A program made the position numbers and the translations under genes. The notes under the pieces are model-generated. The model had not been told where the DNA came from. It made no database searches and saw only the letters and a program-made list of their open reading frames with translations. DNA of 64,000 nucleotides from Rhodanobacteraceae bacterium (GTDB lineage Bacteria; Pseudomonadota; Gammaproteobacteria; Xanthomonadales; Ahniellaceae), in the NCBI GenBank assembly GCA_016708465.1, contig JADJFT010000006.1, positions 1-64,000 on the forward strand, read 5' to 3'. Of this stretch, positions 38,413-45,876 are shown one piece after another. Within the stretch, counting starts at the first letter, position 1. Each line of letters opens with the position of its first letter.

Positions 38413-38777
38413 AGCGGCGCGGATTCAGCCTGATCGAAGTGCTGGTCGCCCTTGCCGTGGTGGCGATTGCGTTGGTCGCGTTGCTCGCGGCTGCTGGTCG
38501 CATGGCACGTGATGCCGACCACCTGCGCGAGTTGACGCTGGCAGACTGGGTGGCAGCGAACGTTCTGGTCGAAACACGCCTGCGCGATCCGTTCCCGGAC
38601 CTCGGTCAATCGGAGGGCCGGATGCGCATGGGGCCACACGAATATCGTTGGCAACGCGTGGTGCAGAACACGCCTGAGCCGGCGCTGCGGCGCATCGATG
38701 TACACGTGTACGCAGCAGATGCCAAACCGGACGATGCGCCGATCCATAGCTTGGTCGGCTTCGCGGGGCGGCCATGA
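38409..38777 (+). CDS. gspI: Type II secretion minor pseudopilin GspI
   Basis: The 122-residue minor pseudopilin has KRRG|FSLIEVLVALAVVAIALVAL with Glu5 and the family feature of an Asn/Glu-containing region VAANVLVETRLRDPFP. The ATGA start overlaps the gspH stop. GspI, J and K form the tip complex that starts pseudopilus assembly. The length is standard. Confidence 0.92.
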   Translation: MKRRGFSLIEVLVALAVVAIALVALLAAAGRMARDADHLRELTLADWVAANVLVETRLRDPFPDLGQSEGRMRMGPHEYRWQRVVQNTPEPALRRIDVHVYAADAKPDDAPIHSLVGFAGRP

Positions 38778-39421
38778 ACGCGACACGATGGCGTGGCTTC
38801 ACCTTGATCGAAGTGCTGGTTGCGGTGTTTATTTTCGCGCTGTTGATGTTGGCCGGCTACGGCAGCATCAACGCCTTGCTACGGACACGCGATGGTCTCG
38901 CGGATCAGAACGGACGTCTGCGTGACTTGCAGTTCGCGGTCGGACTGCTTGAGCGCGATCTGCGTTCGGCGCTGGCACGGCCGGTGCGAGAAGGTTATGG
39001 CGCACGCGAGCCGGCGCTGGTTGGTTCGCGCGAGGCAATCGTGTTCACGCGCGCCGGTGTCGCCAACCCGCTGGCGCAGGAGCGTGCACGCATCGAACGG
39101 GTCGGCTATCGCTGGCGCGACCAGACGCTGAGTCGGTTCAGCTTCGCGGTGCTCGATCGAACCCCCGCCACGCTGCCGTTGTCGCGCGAATTGCTGGCTG
39201 ATGTTCGTCGCCTTGGCTTCCGCTATTTCGATGGCCAGCAGTGGCGTGAGCAATGGCCTCCGCCCAACCTGTCACCGCAACCGATGCGTGCACTGCCGCG
39301 TGCGGTTGAGTTTTCGTTCGATATCGGTGAGTTCGGGGTTATCCGGCGATGGGTCGACTTGCCTGAAGTTGACGAAGTCGCGCCGACAGCGGCGAGCCCA
39401 CCGCCCGGGTTACCGCAATGA
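38774..39421 (+). CDS. gspJ: Type II secretion minor pseudopilin GspJ
   Basis: The 215-residue minor pseudopilin has WRG|FTLIEVLVAVFIFALLMLAG, then the family region LQFAVGLLERDLRSALARPV, and a beta-rich domain with RRLGFRYFDGQQWREQWPPP. The ATGA start overlaps gspI, and gspK again overlaps by 4 bp. All GspJ landmarks are present. Confidence 0.94.
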   Translation: MNATRWRGFTLIEVLVAVFIFALLMLAGYGSINALLRTRDGLADQNGRLRDLQFAVGLLERDLRSALARPVREGYGAREPALVGSREAIVFTRAGVANPLAQERARIERVGYRWRDQTLSRFSFAVLDRTPATLPLSRELLADVRRLGFRYFDGQQWREQWPPPNLSPQPMRALPRAVEFSFDIGEFGVIRRWVDLPEVDEVAPTAASPPPGLPQ

Positions 39422-40338
39422 AGCGCGAACGCGGCGTTGCCTTGATCGTGGCGGTATTGTTGGTGGCGCTGGCGACCCTGATCGTCGCGAGTCTGATTGA
39501 CACTACCGATCTGGCATTGGCGCGTACCCGCAATCTGGTGCGTGAGCAGCAGGCAAATGCCTATGCCCGCGGACTCGAAACCTGGGCGCTGGATTGGCTG
39601 CGCCGCGACCAGAACGAGGAGCCCGGGGTCGATTCAAGTGGCGATTTGTGGGCGCGCGATCTCCCGCCGCTGGATGTGCCGGGCGGACGCATCAGCGGGC
39701 GTCTGCGCGAACGCAACGGCTGCTTCAATCTCAATCATCTGGTCGTCAATGGCGTCGAGGATGCATTGGCGCGACGGCGCTTCGAGCGTTTGCTGCGCGC
39801 GCTGAAGCTGCGGCCGGAACTGGCCGATGCCATCGTCGACTACGCCGATGCCGACAGCGACGCCGGCACACGTGGCGCTGAGGACATGGCCTACCTGCTC
39901 GCCCGCCCAGCGCGACGGTCCGCAAACCAGTTGTTCGCGCATGTCTCCGAATTGCGCTTGGTACGCGGTGTCGACGACTCGGTATTCAAGATCCTTGAGC
40001 CGCAAGTTTGCGCGAATCCGCAGGCCAGCGCGATCAATGTGAACACCGCGCCAGCAGAAGTATTGATGGGATTGGTTGAGCGTCTCGATGCCGGGCAGGC
40101 GCGCAAGCTCAACGATGAAGGTCATGCCCGCATGACCACGATCGAAGCGTTCAATGCCAAGCTCGCACAACTCGGGCTGGTTCTTGATGGCGGACCTGTC
40201 AAAGTCGGCGTCGCCAGTGACCAATTCCTCGCCGAGGCCATCATCGAACTCGACGGCATTCCGTTTCGCTACTACAGCCAGATTGAACGTGACGCACGCG
40301 GTCACCGTGTTCGCGCCCGCAGTCGCGGTGTGTATTGA
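39418..40338 (+). CDS. gspK: Type II secretion minor pseudopilin GspK
   Basis: The 306-residue largest minor pseudopilin has the leader KRERG|VALIVAVLLVALATLIV and, as usual for GspK, no Glu5. The insertion domain with SAM-like folds is recognisable from ERNGCFNLNHLVVNG, IVDYADADSD and SAINVNTAPAEVLMGLV. It caps the pseudopilus with GspI and GspJ. Its start overlaps gspJ. About 40 bp separate it from gspL. Confidence 0.94.
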   Translation: MKRERGVALIVAVLLVALATLIVASLIDTTDLALARTRNLVREQQANAYARGLETWALDWLRRDQNEEPGVDSSGDLWARDLPPLDVPGGRISGRLRERNGCFNLNHLVVNGVEDALARRRFERLLRALKLRPELADAIVDYADADSDAGTRGAEDMAYLLARPARRSANQLFAHVSELRLVRGVDDSVFKILEPQVCANPQASAINVNTAPAEVLMGLVERLDAGQARKLNDEGHARMTTIEAFNAKLAQLGLVLDGGPVKVGVASDQFLAEAIIELDGIPFRYYSQIERDARGHRVRARSRGVY

Positions 40339-40379
40339 GTAGAATCCGGCCATGACGAATACAGCCGGTGCCAAGCCAC

Positions 40380-41489
40380 ATGCGTTATGGACTGCTGATT
40401 CGCTGGTGCGGCACCGGCGAGCCACTGGAATGGCTGCGCGTCGAGGACGGACGTGCGGGTTTCGTGCAGCGCGAGCGCGCACCGGCGGCGACCGTGCTGG
40501 CCAAAGCGGCGTCTATTGCGGTGCTGGTGCCGGCCGAAGATGTGCTCAGCATCGGCCTTGATCTGCCTGCGCGCAAGCCAGATGCCGCGCGCAAGGCAGC
40601 AGCATTTGCTGCCGAGGAACAGGTGGCGGCGCCGATCGAGTCAGTTCAGGTTGCGCTCGCTGCGGCGGCGAGTGATGGCCGCTGGTCCTGTGCCGTGATA
40701 TCGAGATCCAAGCTGGCAGCGATCCAGTCGGACTTGGCGCAACGTGGCATCGTCGCTGACGCTCTGCATGCCGATGCGGCGTGTCTGGCAGTTGGTCGGG
40801 CGCTGCGCAGCGGTGATCGGGTGTTGCTGCGGCTCGATCGCGAACGCGCCATCGCCTGCGATGTGGCGCTGTGGTCCCGCGTCAACAAGGGCGCTGACCT
40901 GGTCGCGCCGGAAACCGTCGATGAGTTGCTGCCAGAGCTAGCGCGCGACGTGTCGGTGGCGATGCCGATCAATCTGCTGCAGGGTGAATTCATCGGTCGC
41001 CATCGTGGTGCGGGTGCGTTGCGCTGGTGGGCGTGGGCAGCGATGTTCGCAGTGGCCGCGATCATCTTGCAGACGCTGTGGATGCAGTTGGATAGCTGGC
41101 GTCTGCAGCAGCGGGTCGATGCGCTGAATTCGGCGATGGTGCTGGTTTACCGAGAACGATTCCCGGACGCGCAGCGGGTGCCGAATCCACGCCTGATGTT
41201 GGAGAACGCGTTGAAACAAGCGGGTGCCGGCGGTGTTGCCAGCGATACCGGGCTGTCGCTGCTGGCGCGCGCGGCACCGGTGCTCGGCAACCAGACGCAG
41301 TCACAGTTGAGCGGCGCCGAATATCGCGGCGGCAGCCTCGAATTGCGCATCAATGCGCCGGATATCGGCGCGCTTGATGCCCTGCGCGAAAGCCTGGCGA
41401 GCGCGTTGGGTCTGGCAGTGACGCTGGAGAGCGCAACCGCTGACCAAGGCCGCATCGATGGCCGATTGCGCATCGGTGGTGCGCGATGA
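40380..41489 (+). CDS. gspL: Type II secretion inner-membrane protein GspL
   Basis: The protein is about 369 residues. The N-terminal actin-like cytoplasmic domain, which docks the ATPase GspE, spans residues about 1-215 (VLVPAEDVLSIGLDLPAR, AAAFAAEEQVAAPIE). One membrane helix follows at about 220-240 (WWAWAAMFAVAAIILQTLW), then a periplasmic ferredoxin-like domain to the end. ATG 40380 or GTG 40368 are both possible starts; neither has a strong ribosome site. It overlaps gspM by 4 bp. The GspE partner is not in the window. Confidence 0.9.
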   Translation: MRYGLLIRWCGTGEPLEWLRVEDGRAGFVQRERAPAATVLAKAASIAVLVPAEDVLSIGLDLPARKPDAARKAAAFAAEEQVAAPIESVQVALAAAASDGRWSCAVISRSKLAAIQSDLAQRGIVADALHADAACLAVGRALRSGDRVLLRLDRERAIACDVALWSRVNKGADLVAPETVDELLPELARDVSVAMPINLLQGEFIGRHRGAGALRWWAWAAMFAVAAIILQTLWMQLDSWRLQQRVDALNSAMVLVYRERFPDAQRVPNPRLMLENALKQAGAGGVASDTGLSLLARAAPVLGNQTQSQLSGAEYRGGSLELRINAPDIGALDALRESLASALGLAVTLESATADQGRIDGRLRIGGAR

Positions 41490-41977
41490 GCGCTTGGTGG
41501 TCGGGCCTGTCCGAACGCGATCGCCGCATGTTGTCGATCGGCGGCGTTGTCGTCGCGGTACTGCTGTTCTGGGCGTTATGGTTCGATCCGCTGTTGCAGT
41601 CGCGGCGCAGTCTCGCCGACAGCGTCAAGCAGGCCGAGGCTGACCTCGTTTACATGCAGGCAGCGTCGCAGCGGCTTGCCGCGATGCAGTCATCCGGATC
41701 GGCATCGGTGTTTGATCGCGGCGGTCGATCGCTGCTCGCCTTGGCCGATGCCAGCGCGCGCGAGGCGCAACTCGCGAATGTGCTGAAGCGCATCGAGCCG
41801 GTGTCGGCCGGGCGCGTTTCAGTGTGGTTGGAAGCGGCCCCGTTCGACGCGATGGCGGGCTGGCTGGAACAATTGCAGAACCGTTACGGTATCCGTGCCG
41901 AAGAATTTTCCGTATCGCTCGCGGCCGCACCTGGCCAAGTGGATGCGCGCATCGTGCTGGTCGATCCAGCAAATTAG
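41486..41977 (+). CDS. gspM: Type II secretion inner-membrane protein GspM
   Basis: The 163-residue partner of GspL has a short cytoplasmic start with LSERDRRMLSIGG, one membrane helix (VVVAVLLFWALWFDPLL) and a periplasmic domain. The ATGA overlap with gspL and the order L-M-N support the call, because the sequence itself is weakly conserved in the family. The length is standard. Confidence 0.9.
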   Translation: MSAWWSGLSERDRRMLSIGGVVVAVLLFWALWFDPLLQSRRSLADSVKQAEADLVYMQAASQRLAAMQSSGSASVFDRGGRSLLALADASAREAQLANVLKRIEPVSAGRVSVWLEAAPFDAMAGWLEQLQNRYGIRAEEFSVSLAAAPGQVDARIVLVDPAN

Positions 41978-41986
41978 AGGTTATCA

Positions 41987-42751
41987 ATGAAGAAGTGGTT
42001 GGGCGGACTACTGGCCCTGGTCGCGTTCGTTGCGTTGTTTGTGGTGGTTGTCGCAGCGACCCTGCCGGCGGCCACTGCCTATCGTTACCTTGAGCCGAAG
42101 TTGCAGCCACTGCGCTTGCAAGGCATCGACGGCAATCTTTGGACTGGGCGTGCGACGCAGGTGAGTGTGTATGCGTTGCCGCTCGGTGAGTTGCGCTGGA
42201 CCTTGGAACCGGCGGCGGTGTTGTCGATCCATGCCCGTGGTCAGGCGGCTTTGGCCGGGCGTGACCTGAATGCATTGACACGCTTCGATGTCAGCCGCGA
42301 GCAAGTGTCGTTGAGCGAAGTCGATGCTCGCATTCCGGCCAGTGTGCTCGCGCCCGCACTCGATATTCCGTCACTGGTGTTGCTCGGTGAGTTGAATCTG
42401 AAGCTGACGTCGCTGCAACTACGCAGCGGATTGGCCGCTGCCGCCGAAGGCACGCTGGTCTGGCGCAATGCTGGCGTCAGCGGTGCTGCTGAGGCGCGGT
42501 TCTCGGACATCACGGTGAGTTTCTCGTCGCCGCGCGCCGGCGTGATCGAAGGGATCGTGCGCGATGGCGGCGGCACGCTCGCTGCCGATGGCCGCATCCT
42601 GATTGAAGGCAAACGCTTCACTGCCGAAATCAAGCTTGGTGTGCGCGGTGAGGACGCACAACTGGCCGAAGCGCTGCTCTACGTCGGCCAGCGCATGCCC
42701 GATGGCCGGTCGTTGTTGCGCGTCGACGGCACCCTGCGGAGGCTGTTCTGA
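41987..42751 (+). CDS. gspN: Type II secretion protein GspN
   Basis: The 254-residue protein has one N-terminal membrane helix (LGGLLALVAFVALFVVVVAA) and a long beta-rich periplasmic part (LQGIDGNLWTGRATQVSVYA, LGELRWTLEPAAVL), typical of GspN, an accessory T2SS component present in only some systems. It is the last secretion gene of the cluster. The outer-membrane secretin gspD, which often follows gspN in this order, is replaced here by a phosphatase gene whose start overlaps the gspN stop by 1 bp. Confidence 0.92.
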   Translation: MKKWLGGLLALVAFVALFVVVVAATLPAATAYRYLEPKLQPLRLQGIDGNLWTGRATQVSVYALPLGELRWTLEPAAVLSIHARGQAALAGRDLNALTRFDVSREQVSLSEVDARIPASVLAPALDIPSLVLLGELNLKLTSLQLRSGLAAAAEGTLVWRNAGVSGAAEARFSDITVSFSSPRAGVIEGIVRDGGGTLAADGRILIEGKRFTAEIKLGVRGEDAQLAEALLYVGQRMPDGRSLLRVDGTLRRLF

Positions 42752-43533
42752 TGACGGCCCCATCGCCAGAATTCCTCGACGCCGCACTCGCCGTCGCGCT
42801 GAAGGCGGCCGATGCCGCTGAAATCGTGGTTGCGCGCCACTATCGTGCGCACTTCGACGTCGAGATCAAGGCCGATGCCTCGCCGGTAACGATCGCTGAT
42901 CGCGAGGCTGAACAGGCCATCTTGACGGTGATTCATGCGTCCTATCCAGATCATGCCGTGTATGGCGAGGAGTTTGGCCGCAGCGGCGACAGCGATTTCC
43001 TGTGGCTGGTCGACCCGATCGACGGCACCAAGGCGTTCGTCCGCGGCTACCCGGTGTTCTCGACGCAGATTGCCCTGATGTATCGCGGCGAGCTGATGCT
43101 CGGTGTGTCCAGTGCCGGCCAGTTTGGTGAACGCGCGTGGGCGCGTCGTGGCAGTGGTGCCTACGTCAATGGCCAGCGTGTGCAGATCGGTTCGGCGGCA
43201 ACGCTCGCGGATGCCCAGCTTTCAGTCGGCAATATCAAGACGCTGGCTGCGGACAGCCGCCGTTGGCTCGCGCTGGCGGCGCTGGTTAGCGCCGCCAACC
43301 GCACCCGTGGTTATGGTGATTTCCTGCACTACCACTATCTGGCGCGTGGTGCGGTCGACGCGGTAATCGAGTCGGACGTGAACATTCTCGACATCGCAGC
43401 GCTGGCGGTGATCGTGCGCGAGGCGGGTGCGCTGGTCACCGAACTCAATGGCTCGGCATTGACGCTCGACACGCGTACGATTTTGGCGGCGGTACCGGCG
43501 CTGCATGACGAACTGCGGGCGCGCCTGTGCTGA
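42751..43533 (+). CDS. Inositol monophosphatase-family phosphatase (HisN-like)
   Basis: The 260-residue Mg-dependent phosphatase has the family metal motifs GEEFG (residues about 70-74), WLVDPIDGTKAFVRGYPVFS (near 90) and a C-terminal SDVNILDIAALAVIVREAGA. The DPIDGTKxF form with this short length is that of histidinol-phosphatases (HisN) and some inositol or fructose bisphosphatases, so the substrate is not certain. It starts TGATG-coupled to gspN and is followed after 36 bp by nudE. A second member of the superfamily, cysQ, lies two genes downstream. Confidence 0.85.
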   Translation: MTAPSPEFLDAALAVALKAADAAEIVVARHYRAHFDVEIKADASPVTIADREAEQAILTVIHASYPDHAVYGEEFGRSGDSDFLWLVDPIDGTKAFVRGYPVFSTQIALMYRGELMLGVSSAGQFGERAWARRGSGAYVNGQRVQIGSAATLADAQLSVGNIKTLAADSRRWLALAALVSAANRTRGYGDFLHYHYLARGAVDAVIESDVNILDIAALAVIVREAGALVTELNGSALTLDTRTILAAVPALHDELRARLC

Positions 43534-43569
43534 TTCGGGACTCGGTCGCGCAGTCGCTAGAATGCACGG

Positions 43570-44127
43570 ATGAAGAAACTTCCGATCATCCATGGTCGCC
43601 GACTGCTCGGCGAAGGTACGCGTTTCCCGGTCGAACAGATCGACCTCGAATTCAGCAACGGCGAGAAGCGCGTCTACGAACGAATGCCCGGTTCCGGTCG
43701 CGGTGCCGTGATCATCGTGCCGATGCGCGACCCGGAGACCGTGCTGTTGATCCGCGAATACGTGTGCGGTCTGCATGCCTATGAACTCGGCCTGCCCAAG
43801 GGGCGACTGGAGCGCGGCGAAGACGTGCTCGAGGGCGCAAACCGCGAATTGAAGGAAGAGGTCGGCGTCGGCGCCCGCCAACTCAGCATCCTGCGTACCT
43901 TGTCGCTGGCACCGACCTACATGGCGCACGTCACCCATGTCGTGCTGGCCGAAGATCTGTATCCGGAGAAGCTCGAAGGTGATGAACCCGAGGAACTCGA
44001 AGTCGTGCCTTGGCGGCTCGATCAGTTGCATGAACTGGTGCAGCGCGAAGATGTGACCGAGGGTCGCTCAATCGCCGCCCTGTTCATGGCGCGCGAAGTG
44101 TTGGCGCGACGTGGGAATCGCGCATGA
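43570..44127 (+). CDS. nudE: ADP compounds hydrolase NudE
   Basis: The 185-residue Nudix hydrolase removes ADP-ribose, diadenosine polyphosphates and NADH. The Nudix box GRLERGEDVLEGANRELKEE plus VGVG is complete, and the NudE-type surroundings (IREYVCGLHAYELGLPKG and LSLAPTYMAHVTHVVLAEDL) are present. Its stop overlaps the cysQ start in ATGA. It acts in the cytoplasm as a house-cleaning enzyme, in keeping with the cysQ and mazG neighbours. Confidence 0.94.
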   Translation: MKKLPIIHGRRLLGEGTRFPVEQIDLEFSNGEKRVYERMPGSGRGAVIIVPMRDPETVLLIREYVCGLHAYELGLPKGRLERGEDVLEGANRELKEEVGVGARQLSILRTLSLAPTYMAHVTHVVLAEDLYPEKLEGDEPEELEVVPWRLDQLHELVQREDVTEGRSIAALFMAREVLARRGNRA

Positions 44128-44932
44128 CGCTGGCTACAGCCGAGTTGCTGCACGGGTTGCGCAAACTCGCACACGATGCCGCCGCGGCGATCATGGCGGT
44201 GTACCAGCACGACTTTGACGTGACGCGCAAAGATGATCGTTCGCCGCTGACTGCAGCTGATCTTGCCTCGCACCGTATCCTTGTCGATGGCTTGCGTGCA
44301 TTGACGCCAGATATTCCGGTGTTGTCCGAGGAATGCGTTGATCTTGATGTCAGCGTGCGGCGGTCATGGCCGCGCTATTGGTGCGTTGATCCGCTCGATG
44401 GCACGCGTGAATCCGGCAAGCGCAACGGTGAGTTCTGCATCTGCATCGCGCTGATCGACGATGGTGCGCCGGTCATCGGCATGGTGCATGCGCCAGTTAG
44501 TGGACGCTGCTACTACGCCGCCCGCGGCCAGGGTGCTCAAGTGATCGCGGCGGATGGCAGCTCACAGGCGATTCGGGCGAGCTCGCTGGGCATGACTTGG
44601 CGGGTTGCTGGCAGTCGCTCACACGGTGATGCGCGCAGCGCCGGCGTGCTCGGCCGACTCGGCGCCAACGAACATCAGCCGATGGGTTCGGCATTGAAAT
44701 TCGGGCTGATTGCCGAAGGTGCAGCCGATCTGTATTTGCGGTTCGGTCCGACCAGCGAGTGGGATACCGCCGCCGGGCAGTGCATCGTCGAGGAAGCGGC
44801 GGCGCCGTGCTCGATTTACATGGCCAAGCGCTGCGCTATAACCAGCGCGACAGCATTCTCAATCCCGATTTCGTCGCCTTCGCTGCGCTCGATGCCAGCC
44901 AGCGAGCGCGGTTGTTCGAGGCGCTGTCATGA
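44124..44932 (+). pseudogene. cysQ: 3'(2'),5'-bisphosphate nucleotidase CysQ, single-base frameshift near the 3' end
   Basis: CysQ hydrolyses PAP, the by-product of sulfate assimilation. The metal-site motifs SEECVDLD, YWCVDPLDGTRE and SEWDTAAGQCIVEEA are intact. At about 44796 one base is missing: EEAAAPCSI should read EEAGGAVLDL, and the second frame continues HGQALRYNQRDSILNPDF to the expected stop at 44930-44932, which overlaps the mazG ATG. With one base restored the protein is 269 residues, normal for CysQ. Because everything else is conserved, this may be a sequencing or assembly error, not a real loss. Confidence 0.88.
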
Positions 44933-45723
44933 GCGCGACGCCGATCGAGCGTCTGCGCGCGATCATGGCCAAGCTGCGTGATCCGAACGGCGGTTGTCCG
45001 TGGGACGTGCAACAAAATTTCGCGACGATTGCGCCGTATACGATCGAAGAAGCCTATGAAGTTGCTGATGCCATTGATCGCGGTGACCGTGCTGACCTGC
45101 GCGAAGAACTGGGGGATCTGCTGCTCCAAGTCGTCTTTCACGCCAGGATGGCCGAGGAAGAGGGGAGCTTCGTGTTTGATGACGTGGTCGCAGGCATCTG
45201 CGACAAGATGATTCGTCGGCATCCGCATGTATTTGCGGATGCGGTGGTCGCGGACGCGGCGGCGCAGACGCATGCCTGGGAAGCGCACAAACGGAGCGAG
45301 AAGGCGGCTCGTGCTGATCAAAGCGCGCTCGCCGGAGTCGCGGCGGGCCTACCGGAATGGATGCGCGCGCTGAAGTTGCAAAAGCGTGCAGCGGCGGTCG
45401 GGTTCGAATGGCCCGATGCGCAGCCAGTACTCGACAAGCTGCACGAGGAAGTCGAAGAAGTGCGCGTGGAGTTCGCGAACGGTGCCGATCCGCAGCGCCT
45501 GCTCGATGAAGTCGGTGACGTGTTATTCGTTGCAGTCAACTTGGCGCGCCATGCCGGTGTCGATCCATCGACTGCCATGCGCCATGCCAACGCGAAGTTC
45601 GAGCGGCGCTTTCGGCATATGGAAGCAGTGTCCGGCGCGCGCGGTACACCGCTGCCCGAACTGGACCTCAAGGCGCAGTCGCAACTCTGGGATGACGCCA
45701 AACGGGACGAGCGCGCTCGCTGA
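44929..45723 (+). CDS. mazG: Nucleoside triphosphate pyrophosphohydrolase MazG
   Basis: The 264-residue enzyme converts NTPs and dNTPs to monophosphates and diphosphate. It has two MazG domains: the first with CPWDVQQNFATIAPYTIEEA, EELGDLLLQVVFHARMA and the second with KLHEEVEEVRVEF, DEVGDVLFVAVNLARHAG, each holding the EExxE..ExxD metal site. The ATGA overlap couples it to cysQ. It is the last gene of the long gsp-nudE-cysQ-mazG series. Confidence 0.96.
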   Translation: MSATPIERLRAIMAKLRDPNGGCPWDVQQNFATIAPYTIEEAYEVADAIDRGDRADLREELGDLLLQVVFHARMAEEEGSFVFDDVVAGICDKMIRRHPHVFADAVVADAAAQTHAWEAHKRSEKAARADQSALAGVAAGLPEWMRALKLQKRAAAVGFEWPDAQPVLDKLHEEVEEVRVEFANGADPQRLLDEVGDVLFVAVNLARHAGVDPSTAMRHANAKFERRFRHMEAVSGARGTPLPELDLKAQSQLWDDAKRDERAR

Positions 45724-45876
45724 ATCCCGCGTGAAAGCGCGCAGATTTGCGATCGACGGAACAAAATTCAAACGAGAGCGCGACTACACTGCCGCTCATC
45801 GCGCCATGCTTCGGCATGGGCAAGGCCGTCCAGGGTGCGCAGATACCTGGGGCCGTTCGCAAATTCGGAGTAAGAA

